Assembly: GCA_036406615.1 (NCBI GenBank)
Contig: DASXAQ010000066.1
Location: 1 to 53,382 of the forward strand
From: DASXAQ01 sp036406615
Lineage (GTDB): Bacteria > Actinomycetota > UBA4738
DNA: 53,382 nt
Reading direction: 5' to 3'
The notes below the pieces were generated by a model. That model was not told the origin of the DNA. It was given only the letters and a program-made list of their open reading frames with translations, and made no database searches. Positions 18,428-26,071 of the stretch are shown here, one piece after another. Made by a program: the position numbers and the translations under genes. Within the stretch, counting starts at the first letter, position 1. Every line of letters starts with the position of its first letter.

Positions 18428-18466
18428 GTTCGCCCGCTGAGACGCCGCGTCGTGCGGCCGCGTGGC

Positions 18467-18676
18467 TCAGGAGAACGTGACGATGTGCAGCCCGCGGGCC
18501 ACCTTGCGGCCGTCCTCGTCGGCCAGGTCGAACGCCACCCGCTGACCCAGCCGCAGATCGCGGATCTCCGAGCCCTGCACCGAGGCCGCGTCGATCGCGA
18601 CCTCGGTCGCGTCGTCGAGCAGCAGGACGCCCTGTCGCTGCTCGGGGTCGAAGTCCTTGACGGTTCCCTGTGCCAT
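18467..18676 (-). CDS. Degenerate cold-shock-domain protein
   Basis: This 69-residue protein has the length and beta pattern of a CspA-type OB fold: it opens with AQGTVKDFDPEQRQG, where CspA has KGTVKWFNPEKGFG, and ends with AFDLADEDGRKVARGLHIV, the usual last strands. The RNA-binding aromatic motifs are missing: RNP1 KGFGFI is RQGVLL and RNP2 VFVH is VAID, and the strand-1 Trp is Asp. It may no longer bind single-stranded nucleic acid by stacking, or may bind something else. ATG 18676 follows AAAGGA. It lies 41 bases downstream of fbiD on the same strand, so read-through is possible. Confidence 0.7.
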   Translation of the reverse strand: MAQGTVKDFDPEQRQGVLLLDDATEVAIDAASVQGSEIRDLRLGQRVAFDLADEDGRKVARGLHIVTFS

Positions 18677-18717
18677 CGATCGTCCTTTCGTCGTCGTGGG
18701 GAACGCGTGCCGCCGCC

Positions 18718-19356
18718 TCACGCGTAGGCGCGCAGCCGCTCCGCCAGGCCCATCCGCTCCGCGGCCGCTCTGGCGAGTCCGTGCCGAGCATGGGGCTCGA
18801 ACAGCCTGGCGACGTCGCGCGGCCGGTCGAGGTCGAACGCCAGTGCGGGGTCGTCAACGGCCTCGAACGACACGCGAGCCCGCCGGGCCGCCCACGCGTG
18901 CTTGGCGAACGAGTCGGTGCCGAACCGGGCCCGGATGACGCTCGCGGGCCGGCGAACCAGCAGGTTGGTGCCCCCGTCCGACGCCGCCCGTGCGGCGACC
19001 ACGTCGGCGGGCACGGCAAGCGCCGCGGCGACGGCCGACCCGGTCACGGCCGGAAGGTCGCCGAGCACGATGGCCAGTTCGCCGTCTGCGACGGCCGCCT
19101 CGACCTGGCGAACGGCGCCGAGCAAGCTCGTCGCGGATTCGGGGAACGGGCGCGCGCCCCACCCTGCGGCCATCCCCCGCATCCGTTGGTCGCGCGTGAC
19201 CAGCCACGTCTGCCACCCCGGCTGCTCGAGACAAGCCGCGACGACGTCCGAGGCCATCGCGATCGTGAGCTCGGCGCGCTCGTGCGGCGTCAGGAGGCCG
19301 GCGAGCCGGCTCTTCGCCAGCGCCAGCGGCTTCACCGGAACGGCCAGCACCCGCAT
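18718..19356 (-). CDS. fbiD: Phosphoenolpyruvate/2-phospholactate guanylyltransferase (F420 biosynthesis)
   Basis: The 212-residue protein is a CofC/FbiD family guanylyltransferase, which activates phosphoenolpyruvate or 2-phospho-L-lactate with GTP for coenzyme F420 synthesis. Signatures are the N-terminal VPVKPLALAKSRLAGLL block, the LGDLPAVTG metal/nucleotide segment near residue 98, and SDGGTNLLVRRP followed by FGTDSFAKHAWAA. The later F420 genes (fbiA, fbiB, fbiC) are not in this window. A TATTCT -10 box (19370-19365) ends eight bases before ATG 19356, so the transcript is probably leaderless. Divergent from plsC through a symmetric promoter region. Confidence 0.88.
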   Translation of the reverse strand: MRVLAVPVKPLALAKSRLAGLLTPHERAELTIAMASDVVAACLEQPGWQTWLVTRDQRMRGMAAGWGARPFPESATSLLGAVRQVEAAVADGELAIVLGDLPAVTGSAVAAALAVPADVVAARAASDGGTNLLVRRPASVIRARFGTDSFAKHAWAARRARVSFEAVDDPALAFDLDRPRDVARLFEPHARHGLARAAAERMGLAERLRAYA

Positions 19357-19377
19357 GCGCGGCTAGAATAGCCGCGC
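19357..19377. promoter_or_regulatory. Inverted repeat carrying divergent -10 boxes for fbiD and plsC
   Basis: A perfect 9-base inverted repeat, GCGCGGCTA and TAGCCGCGC, with a 3-base centre fills 19357-19377. Its core holds TAGAAT on the forward strand (19364-19369) and TATTCT on the reverse (19370-19365). The reverse box is eight bases from the fbiD ATG (leaderless); the forward box gives plsC a short leader containing its GGGAGG. The dyad could also be an operator coupling both genes. Confidence 0.55.
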
Positions 19378-19392
19378 CCCGAGGGAGGTCGC

Positions 19393-20067
19393 GTGCGCCG
19401 TCCCGAGCCGTTCTTCACGACGATCGAATGGATTCTGCGCCCGGCGCTGGGCGCGTGGTTCAACTGGCGGTTCGAAGGCGAGGAGCACATCCCCTCACAG
19501 GGACCACTGCTGGTCGCGGCCAATCACGTGTCGCAGTTCGATCCCCTCGCGGATGGCTTGATGCTGGTGCGGGCCGGGCGGCACCCACGGTATCTGGCGA
19601 AGAACGACCTGTGGGACAACGGGTTCCTGCGGTTCGTCCTGAACGCCAGCCACCAGATCCCCGTGCAGCGCGGCAGCGGGTCCGCCGCTCCGCTGGACAG
19701 CGCGGTGCGCGCGCTCAAGGACGGCGAATGCGTCGTCGTGTATCCGGAGGCCACGACCACCCGCAACCCCGATCAGCTGCCGATGCAGGGCAAGACCGGG
19801 ATCGCGCGGCTGGCGCTCACGGCCGAGGTGCCGGTCCTTCCGATCGCCGTGTGGGGATCGCACCACATCTTCCAGAAGGGGCAGCCGAAGAACCTGACGT
19901 TCGGACGTCCGATCTGGCTGCGCGCCGGCGCGCCGATCGACTTCTCGGATCGCGTCGGCTACCAGGAGGACCCGACGGCGCTTCGCGAGGTCACCGACGC
20001 GATCATGGGGGAGCTCACCGTGCTCGTGACGGACCTTCGAAGCCGGTATCCGCAACGCTGGGCGTGA
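19393..20067 (+). CDS. plsC: 1-acyl-sn-glycerol-3-phosphate acyltransferase
   Basis: The 224-residue enzyme transfers an acyl group to lysophosphatidic acid in phospholipid synthesis at the inner face of the membrane. The catalytic NHxxxxD motif is N44-H45 to D50 (NHVSQFD) and the glycerol-phosphate binding YPEA block is at 117-120, with PVLPIAVWG later. The N-terminal 25 residues form an amphipathic or membrane-surface helix. GTG 19393 follows GGGAGG at good spacing. Related short acyltransferases can act on other lysolipids, so the substrate is inferred from the family. It converges on the RGG-protein gene with a 45-base gap holding no clear terminator. Confidence 0.9.
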   Translation: MRRPEPFFTTIEWILRPALGAWFNWRFEGEEHIPSQGPLLVAANHVSQFDPLADGLMLVRAGRHPRYLAKNDLWDNGFLRFVLNASHQIPVQRGSGSAAPLDSAVRALKDGECVVVYPEATTTRNPDQLPMQGKTGIARLALTAEVPVLPIAVWGSHHIFQKGQPKNLTFGRPIWLRAGAPIDFSDRVGYQEDPTALREVTDAIMGELTVLVTDLRSRYPQRWA

Positions 20068-20112
20068 CGCGGATCGCGTGACGCCTGCGGGACACGAGGT
20101 GAAGGCTGTCGG

Positions 20113-20550
20113 CTACGAGGCCGGAGCTTCGGGCGCCGGGGTCGCGCCCTGGGAGCCTTGCGGAGCACCGCCGGACCGGCCGGGCCCACCCGGGCCACCG
20201 GGACCACCTTGACCTCCCGGGCCACCTTGGCCTCCGGGGCCGCCTCGCCCTCCATAACCGCCACCGCGGCCGCCGAAGCCGCCACCGCGGCCGCCGAATC
20301 CACCGCGGCCGCCGCCGCGCGGCATGCGAGCCGGCGGGGGAGGTGGCTTGGGGAGCTTGGTCATCAACGGGGCATGGCCGGTCCGCTCCATCCGAACGGT
20401 GACGTGGTCGGGCTGGTGCCAGCGGTCGGTCTCCCGCCAGCCGGTGGCGATCAGGTACTTGAGCCTTCCGGCGGCGGTCTTTCGCAGCGTCTCGGTGCCC
20501 GGCACCTTCACGTACAGGCGCTCGTGAACGACCTCTTTGTGCTCGGCCAT
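20113..20550 (-). CDS. Small protein with RGG/glycine-rich disordered tail
   Basis: The 145-residue protein has an N-terminal part of about 65 residues (VVHERLYVKVPGTETLRKT, then a helix and a beta hairpin ending VTVRMERTG), a proline run (PPPPPAR), and a tail from 79 to 128 built from GRGG, GGF, GGY and GGPGGQ units. RGG boxes with interspersed Phe and Tyr are known for RNA binding and phase separation, mostly in eukaryotes and in cyanobacterial glycine-rich RRM proteins; a bacterial role here is inference only. I do not recognise the N-terminal domain. A TAGGCT -10 box (20564-20559) ends eight bases before ATG 20550, supporting a leaderless start; ATG 20559 is less likely. Confidence 0.8.
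   Translation of the reverse strand: MAEHKEVVHERLYVKVPGTETLRKTAAGRLKYLIATGWRETDRWHQPDHVTVRMERTGHAPLMTKLPKPPPPPARMPRGGGRGGFGGRGGGFGGRGGGYGGRGGPGGQGGPGGQGGPGGPGGPGRSGGAPQGSQGATPAPEAPAS
20167..20316 (-). repeat. Low-complexity glycine-codon repeat
   Basis: The stretch encodes residues 79-128 of the RGG protein. On the forward strand it reads as recurring CCGCCG, CCACCGCGGCCGCCGAA and CCACCTTGGCC units. Two blocks are visible: an Arg-Gly-Gly/Phe/Tyr part and a collagen-like Gly-Pro-Gly-Gly-Gln part. Confidence 0.85.
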
Positions 20551-20639
20551 GGCCGCCAAGCCTAGCAGGCGCGGCCGCCGCGACCCCTGTCAAGCAGGGA
20601 CGTTTCGCCGCCGAACCATTACCCGTGGGGTCTTCCAGC

Positions 20640-21782
20640 ATGCAAAGCCGACGGCCGGCGACCGCGGCTGGCGGGCGCGCGGCCGCCATCGCCCTGATCG
20701 TCGCGGTGTTCGCCGGGATCGCCTCGTCCGCCTCCGCGGACACGAACTCACGTCTGGAGCGCGCGAGATCCCAGCTGGCCGCCCTGTCGGCACAGGCGAA
20801 GTCCGAAGTGGCGACGCTGGCCCGCGTGCAGAACCAGATGGGCGTCATGCAGAACAAGGTGGACGCGGCCCGGGCGCGGGCGGAGTCGACGGCCGCCACC
20901 CTGACCCAGGTCCAGGCCCAGCTGCAGCAGGCGCAGGCCGACTACGACTCGCTTCAGGGTCGGCTCGACGCCCTGGCCCGGGACGCGTACATGCAGGGGC
21001 CGGGAAGCGGGATCGAGGCGATCCTCGGCGCCAGCTCGCTGTCGGACCTCAACGACCGCGTCGAGTACGTGCAGGCCATCTCGCAGAACGATGCCACCCT
21101 CGCGCACCAGGCGGCCGGCCTGGCGGCCAGCCTCTCGCAGCAGCAGGCGGACCTCGACGGCCTGCTCGCGTCGCGGTCCCAGGCGCTGACGGAGATCGCG
21201 TCACAGCAGGAGCAGCTGAACACGGTGCTGGAGCAGCAGCAGGCCGCGGTGGACGCGCTGAATGCCACACGCGACCGCGTCGTCTCGCTCATCGCGAGCC
21301 TGCAGGCGACGCTGCGGGCGCAGGCCCTCTCGCAGTTCGGCGTGACGTTCCAGGGCAGCGGCGGCCATGCCACGTACGGCAATTGGGCCGGCATGTTCCT
21401 GCAGACCATGGGCGCGCCCACCTGCCACAGCAACCTGGTGGTGGTGGTCGCGTGGCAGGTGTCCGAGGGCACGCAGGCGGCGTGGAACCCGCTGGCCACG
21501 ACCTACGACATGCCGGGCGCGACGCCGTTCAACTCGGCCGGGGTGAAGAACTATGCGTCGCTGCAGCAGGGGCTGGACGCGACGCGGCTCACGATCGTGA
21601 ACGGCGCCCCGGCATACCACTACGGCCCGATCGTCTCGAACCTCAAGGCGTGCTCCGATCCGGCCGCGACCGCGCAGGCGATCAACGCCTCGTCCTGGTG
21701 CCGGGGATGCGCGGGGGGCCACTACGTGACCGGCAACGTGGCCGCCGTCGAGGCGAACTACGACACGTACGCCGCGTTGTAA
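20640..21782 (+). CDS. Secreted coiled-coil cell-wall hydrolase (CwlO-like N-terminus, lysozyme-like C-terminus)
   Basis: The 380-residue protein has a signal peptide (1-33, cleavage after ASA), a long Gln/Ala-rich coiled coil at about 36-115, the CwlO/PcsB-type GIEAILGASSLSDLNDRVEY segment, a second coil to about 235, and a C-terminal domain at about 250-380. That domain contains AWQVSEGTQAAWNPLATTYD and FNSAGVKNYASLQQGLDAT, a pattern I associate with lysozyme-like enzymes of phage tails and actinobacterial wall proteins; the Glu in SEG is a candidate catalytic residue. In CwlO and RipC the enzyme domain is instead NlpC/P60. The coil probably regulates the enzyme through an FtsEX-like partner (inference). 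ATG 20640 is taken as start; GTG 20625 is possible. Confidence 0.8.
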   Translation: MQSRRPATAAGGRAAAIALIVAVFAGIASSASADTNSRLERARSQLAALSAQAKSEVATLARVQNQMGVMQNKVDAARARAESTAATLTQVQAQLQQAQADYDSLQGRLDALARDAYMQGPGSGIEAILGASSLSDLNDRVEYVQAISQNDATLAHQAAGLAASLSQQQADLDGLLASRSQALTEIASQQEQLNTVLEQQQAAVDALNATRDRVVSLIASLQATLRAQALSQFGVTFQGSGGHATYGNWAGMFLQTMGAPTCHSNLVVVVAWQVSEGTQAAWNPLATTYDMPGATPFNSAGVKNYASLQQGLDATRLTIVNGAPAYHYGPIVSNLKACSDPAATAQAINASSWCRGCAGGHYVTGNVAAVEANYDTYAAL

Positions 21783-21855
21783 GCCGGGCCGGGGGGCCTC
21801 GATCACACCACCACCGCTCGGCCCGGGGAAGCGACGGGAACCTCGCCCTCCCAGG

Positions 21856-21885
21856 TTGAAAGTTGAACGGCCGTTCAGGTATGGT
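21856..21885 (+). promoter_or_regulatory. Promoter with embedded 14-base palindromic operator
   Basis: TTGAAA (21856-21861), an 18-base spacer and TATGGT (21880-21885) form the clearest promoter in the window; the -10 ends seven bases before ATG 21893, so the transcript is probably leaderless. The spacer contains a perfect palindrome TGAACGGCCGTTCA (21864-21877). Dyads with GAAC and GTTC arms are common operators of TetR-family repressors, and a protein bound there would block RNA polymerase. No TetR gene lies nearby. Confidence 0.75.
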
Positions 21886-21892
21886 CCGGCCC

Positions 21893-23005
21893 ATGACCGA
21901 GACGACCTCCGACGCCATCCGCTCGCCGTTCTACCCGCTGCACGCCGACCTCGGCGCGACCTTTGTCGAGGAGGGCGGCTGGTTCTGGACCGAGGGCTTC
22001 GGCGACACCCTCGGCGAGCACGACGCCGTCCGCAACGACCTCGGCGTGTGGGACGTCTCGCCGCTGAACAAGTGGGACTTCCGCGGGTCCGACGCCCTCG
22101 CGGCGGCCCAGCGTCTGCATTCCGGCGACGTCCTGGGGCTCGAGATCGGGCAGGTCCGCTACGGCGCGTTCTGCGACGAGGACGGGCTCATGATCGACGA
22201 CGGCACCGTGTATCGCCTGGCCGACGACCACGTGTGGGTGATGACGAACGGCTCGGACCATGCGGAGCACTTCGCCGGGGCGACGAAGGGCCTGAACGTA
22301 GGCATCGCCTACGTGGCGGCGGAGATGCCGCACATCGGGCTGCTGGGTCCGCGGGCGCGCGAGGCGCTGGCGCCCCTGACCGACGTCGACCTGTCGTCGC
22401 TTCGCTATTTCCACTTCGTGCCCGAGCCCGTGACGGTCGGCGGCGTCCCGTGCCACCTGTCGCGAACCGGCTTCGGCGGCGAGCTCGGCTACGAGCTGTT
22501 CGTTCGCCCCGAGCACGCGGCCGACATCTGGGCCGTCGCGACCGATCAGGCGAAGGCGCGACCGTTCGGGACCAACGCGATCGAGGTGCTCCGCATCGAA
22601 GCCGGTCTCATCGTGACCGACTACGACTACGAGGCGCACCAGCGAAGCCCGTACGACTTCTCGTTCGACCGGCTGATCACGCGCAACCCCGCCGCGGACT
22701 ATCTGGGAAAGGCTGCGCTGCAGTCCGTCGCGGCGAATCCGCCGAACCGCTTCAAGACGCTTCGGCTCGAGGGATCCGAGCTGCCCGAGTACGGAGCCGC
22801 GGTGACTCGCGACGGTGCGGAGGTCGGCACGCTGACCAGCCCGACGGACAGCCCGGAGTTCGGACCCATCGGCATCGGCGTCCTTCGTTCCGACGTCGCC
22901 CGCGACGGTGAGCAGGTGGACGTGGCGATCGGCGACGCAACGGTCCGCGCAACGGTCGACGTGCTCCCCGTCTACGACCCCCAGAAGCTCCGGCCTCGAA
23001 GCTAG
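21893..23005 (+). CDS. GcvT-like aminomethyltransferase family protein
   Basis: The 370-residue protein belongs to the tetrahydrofolate-dependent GcvT/YgfZ/DmdA superfamily, which moves one-carbon groups from glycine, sarcosine, methylated sulfur compounds or methoxyarenes to folate. Visible are an N-terminal WDVSPLNKWDFRGSDA block (the HLGKIEVRG counterpart), the SRTGFGGELGYELFV segment with its folate-binding Glu, and IEVLRIEAGLIVTDYDY. A C-terminal barrel domain follows. It is a stand-alone gene with no GcvH or GcvP nearby, so it is more likely a specialised demethylase than the glycine cleavage T-protein. A strong promoter containing a palindrome suggests induction by a substrate or its CoA ester. 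Confidence 0.85.
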   Translation: MTETTSDAIRSPFYPLHADLGATFVEEGGWFWTEGFGDTLGEHDAVRNDLGVWDVSPLNKWDFRGSDALAAAQRLHSGDVLGLEIGQVRYGAFCDEDGLMIDDGTVYRLADDHVWVMTNGSDHAEHFAGATKGLNVGIAYVAAEMPHIGLLGPRAREALAPLTDVDLSSLRYFHFVPEPVTVGGVPCHLSRTGFGGELGYELFVRPEHAADIWAVATDQAKARPFGTNAIEVLRIEAGLIVTDYDYEAHQRSPYDFSFDRLITRNPAADYLGKAALQSVAANPPNRFKTLRLEGSELPEYGAAVTRDGAEVGTLTSPTDSPEFGPIGIGVLRSDVARDGEQVDVAIGDATVRATVDVLPVYDPQKLRPRS

Positions 23006-23143
23006 CGCCGCCTCGTCGCGGCTCCGTTCGTTCGCGCGGCGTGCCCGGGTCAGGTCTGCCGGGCGGACGGCCGATAGAGCGGTAGAGTCACTGCCCGCAT
23101 TCGAACGGTCGCGCCGTCGCCGGCGCGCGGGGGAAGCACCGAG

Positions 23144-23524
23144 ATGACGTTGATCCACGACTGGGAAGCGCCCGGCTTTCGGCTCAAGGAGGCGGCGCAG
23201 GTGGTGCGCCTGGCGGGCCCCGACACGGGGGCGACCGATTCGAACGTGTGGCGCGTGAGCCGCGATCCGGGCCCGGTCACGCCGTTCCCGCACCGCCACA
23301 ACCGCGAGGAGATCCTGGTCGTGCTCCGCGGATCGCTGATGACGTCACTCGGGGACGAGGAGATCAAGGCCGAAGAGGGCGACACGCTGATCATCCCGCC
23401 CATGTCGACCCACAACATCCTGGAGGCGGGACCCGAAGGCGTGGAGTACCTGGCGATCTTCCCGGTGGGGAACCGGTGGTATCACCCGGACGGGCGCGAG
23501 ACGCCTCCGCTCGCGCCTGCCTGA
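23144..23524 (+). CDS. Cupin-domain protein
   Basis: The 126-residue single-domain cupin has metal-binding motif 1 (HRHNREEILVVLRG, with two His and a Glu) and motif 2 (GDTLIIPPMSTHN, with the third His). Single cupins include dioxygenases, isomerases and sensors; nothing in the sequence decides among them. ATG 23144 follows GGGAAG; a TAGAGT box near 23082 could be its -10. It follows the GcvT-like gene by 138 bases on the same strand, and could belong to the same catabolic function, but it probably has its own promoter. Confidence 0.85.
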   Translation: MTLIHDWEAPGFRLKEAAQVVRLAGPDTGATDSNVWRVSRDPGPVTPFPHRHNREEILVVLRGSLMTSLGDEEIKAEEGDTLIIPPMSTHNILEAGPEGVEYLAIFPVGNRWYHPDGRETPPLAPA

Positions 23525-23539
23525 TCGCGCCGGTACGCC

Positions 23540-23559
23540 GGGCCGAGGATCCCCGGCCC
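23540..23559. terminator. Candidate bidirectional terminator
   Basis: GGGCCGAGG and CCCCGGCCC form an inverted repeat with one mismatch around a two-base AT centre, in the 51-base gap between the converging cupin and DUF2630 genes. There is no T-run, so support is positional plus the dyad. Confidence 0.35.
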
Positions 23560-23575
23560 CGATCCGCCAGCAACC

Positions 23576-23818
23576 TCAGCCCACGTAACCCTCGACCGTG
23601 TGCTCGTCGCGGACCTTCGCGTCCTCCGGGTTCATGCCCGCGTCCCGCAGGGCCCGCCGCTGGTGCAGGAGGTCCCAGAGCTGATCCAGCTTGACCTCCA
23701 GGTCGCGCAGCCGGGCGCGCTCGGTCTCGTCGACCTCGCCGCGGGCCTCGCGCTCGAACAGGCCGTGCTCCTCGCGGGCCAGCTCGTTGATCCGGTCGAT
23801 GACCTCCTGGTCCTCCAT
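23576..23818 (-). CDS. DUF2630 family protein
   Basis: The 80-residue protein is largely helical and charged, with the family hallmarks INELAREEHGLF, LEVKLDQLWDLLHQRRALRD and a C-terminal VEGYVG. DUF2630 proteins are small, of unknown function, and as far as I know mostly actinobacterial. ATG 23818 follows GGGAGGG. It lies 77 bases downstream of the helicase gene on the same strand. Confidence 0.88.
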   Translation of the reverse strand: MEDQEVIDRINELAREEHGLFEREARGEVDETERARLRDLEVKLDQLWDLLHQRRALRDAGMNPEDAKVRDEHTVEGYVG

Positions 23819-23895
23819 GGCGGATCCCTCCCGTCGGGGTCGAGGTGCCGATCCAGGCTACGCGATCCCGCGACGTCCGCGGGATGCCTTCGTGC

Positions 23896-25959
23896 TCATG
23901 CGCGCCAGAGACCGGCCAGGAACTCGTCCACGGCCGCCGGCACGGCCACCGGACCGCCGTCGCCGGCTGGATCCGAGGTCTCGGTCACCGTGGACCGCTG
24001 ATCGAAGCGCTCGCGGACCGAGTCGGGCAGGAAGCGCGTGAGCTGCGCGTAGTGGTGTGGGTCCTCCAGCCCTCGCGGCCGGCGGTAGTAGCGAAGGGGA
24101 AACGTCACGTACAGCGCGTCGCGCGCGCGGGTGAGCGCCACGTACAGCAGGCGGCGCTCCTCCTCGATCTCGTCGGCGTCGCCGGTCGCCAGGTCCGACG
24201 GGATCATGCCGTCGGACGCGTGGATCAGGTGCACGACGTCCCACTCGCAGCCCTTGGCCGAATGGATCGTCGACAGGATCACGTAGTCCTCGTCCAGCAA
24301 CGGCGGGCCGGCCAGGTCGCCGGTGCCGGTCGGCGGGTCCAGCGTGAGCTCCACGACGAACGTCGCACGGCTTCGGTACCCGGACGCGAGCAGCTCGAGC
24401 TGTTCGACGTCGCGAAGCCGGCTCTCCGCGGAGGGGTAGATGCGGCGGAACACCGGCTCGCAGAAGACGCCGAGGCGTTCGATCTGCGTCGCGGGGGCCG
24501 GCTCGGGATCCCCGGCGCAATCGCTGAGCGCGGCCCGAAGCCGGTCCGCATGCGCCACGGCGGCGGCCGGCACGGCGGGTGGCCGATCCAGGAACCGTCG
24601 CAGGGGCGAATGCCCGGGGTCGCCGGGCTCCGCCGGCCGATCCGCGCCGAGCTCGCCGATCAGCCGGCGCGCGCCCGCCGGTCCAACGCCGTCCATGAGC
24701 TGCAACACGCGGAACCAGCTCACGTGGTCCCACGGGTTGTCCAGCACCCGGAGCAGGGCCAGGACGTCCTTCACGTGCGCGGCCTCCAGGAACTTCAGGC
24801 CGCCGTACTTGACGAACGGGATGTTGCGCCGGGCGAGCTCCACCTCGAGCAGGTCGCTGTGGTGCCCGGCGCGAAACAGGACGGCCTGGCGCCTCAGCGG
24901 CGTGCCCTGTTCGCGGTGCTCCAGGATGCGCCGGCACACCTCGTCGCTCTGTTCGGCCTCGTCCAGGCACGTCGTCAGCAGCGGCCGGCGCCCGGCCTCG
25001 CGCGCGGCCCGCAGCGTCTTCTCGTGGCGCTGCGGCGACAATTCGATGGCGGCGTTCGTCGCGCCGAGGATCTCGGGTGTCGAGCGGTAGTTGCGCTCCA
25101 GCGTGACGGTGGTGGTGTGGGGGAAGCGTTCGGCGAACTCCAGGATGTTGCGCACCGTGGCGGAGCGGAACGAGTAGATCGACTGCGCGTCGTCGCCCAC
25201 GACCGTGATGCCCGGAACGGTCGCGTGCATCGCGAACAGGATGTCGGCCTGGATCGCGTTCGTGTCCTGGTACTCGTCGACGAGCACGTGGTCGAACAGC
25301 GACGCGGCTCGCCGACCCTCCCGGGCGCCCGCCAGCGCGCGCCAATACAGCAGCAGGTCGTCGTAGTCCAGGAGGTTCTGCTCGCGCTTTCGCGTGGTGT
25401 ACGCGTCGAACACGGCGCGGACGCCATCGGCCTCCTCGGCGCACCAGGGGAAGCGGTGCTCCAGGACCTCGCCGAGCGGCGTCTGGGCGTTCACCGTGCG
25501 CGAGTAGATGGCCGCCAGCGTCTCCTTGCGCGGGAACCGTCGCGTGCGGGTGCCCAGGCCGAGTTCGCCGCGCGTCCAGTTCATCAGGTCGGCGGCGTCG
25601 CTCTCGTCCAGGACGGTGAAGTCCGGGCGCACGCCGACGGGGCGGCCGAACAGCCGGAGCAGGCGGTTCGCGATGGCGTGGAACGTGCCGCCCCACACCT
25701 TGCCCGCGCCGCGATCGCCGGTCAGGCGTTCGGCGCGAGAGACCATCTCGCGCGCGGCCCGGCGCGAGAACGTCAGCAGCAGGACGCGCTCGGGGCGCGT
25801 GCCGGTCTCGACCAGGTGCGCCACCCGGCAGGCGAGCGTCATCGTCTTGCCCGTCCCGGCGCCGGCCACGATCAGCAGCGGACCGCCCACGTGCGTCACG
25901 GCCCGCCGCTGCTCCGCGTTCAATGCCTCGAGCCAGCCTCCCGCGGCGGCCGGTTCCAC
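23896..25959 (-). CDS. UvrD/PcrA-family ATP-dependent DNA helicase
   Basis: The 687-residue superfamily 1 helicase unwinds DNA 3' to 5'. Walker A (AGAGTGKT, 32-39), Walker B (VDEYQDTN, 227-234), motif III (GDDAQSIYSFR, 255-265), motif IV (LERNYRST), motif V (TIHSAKGCEWDVVHLI) and motif VI (LLYVALTRARDALY) are all present. The C-terminus is shorter than that of full UvrD and ends with no obvious RNA-polymerase-binding Tudor domain; it resembles a UvrD2-like or Rep-like paralogue. GTG 25959 is the start because GGGAGGG precedes it; a TATCCT -10 box (26004-25999) lies upstream. Divergent from the methyltransferase operon. Confidence 0.94.
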   Translation of the reverse strand: MEPAAAGGWLEALNAEQRRAVTHVGGPLLIVAGAGTGKTMTLACRVAHLVETGTRPERVLLLTFSRRAAREMVSRAERLTGDRGAGKVWGGTFHAIANRLLRLFGRPVGVRPDFTVLDESDAADLMNWTRGELGLGTRTRRFPRKETLAAIYSRTVNAQTPLGEVLEHRFPWCAEEADGVRAVFDAYTTRKREQNLLDYDDLLLYWRALAGAREGRRAASLFDHVLVDEYQDTNAIQADILFAMHATVPGITVVGDDAQSIYSFRSATVRNILEFAERFPHTTTVTLERNYRSTPEILGATNAAIELSPQRHEKTLRAAREAGRRPLLTTCLDEAEQSDEVCRRILEHREQGTPLRRQAVLFRAGHHSDLLEVELARRNIPFVKYGGLKFLEAAHVKDVLALLRVLDNPWDHVSWFRVLQLMDGVGPAGARRLIGELGADRPAEPGDPGHSPLRRFLDRPPAVPAAAVAHADRLRAALSDCAGDPEPAPATQIERLGVFCEPVFRRIYPSAESRLRDVEQLELLASGYRSRATFVVELTLDPPTGTGDLAGPPLLDEDYVILSTIHSAKGCEWDVVHLIHASDGMIPSDLATGDADEIEEERRLLYVALTRARDALYVTFPLRYYRRPRGLEDPHHYAQLTRFLPDSVRERFDQRSTVTETSDPAGDGGPVAVPAAVDEFLAGLWRA

Positions 25960-26071
25960 GGATCGCCCTCCCGGTGTGATCGATCGAACAGGTGTTCGAG
26001 GATAGCACGACGAGCCCACCGGGCCGGGAGCGCCGCGGGAGGCGATTCGAAACGTGCCATGCTCGTGCGCC

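Noticed and set aside
20167..20316. GC-rich repetitive stretch that could be a palindromic repeat element
   Set aside because: It encodes the RGG/Gly tail in frame and contains no unit repeated elsewhere in the window.
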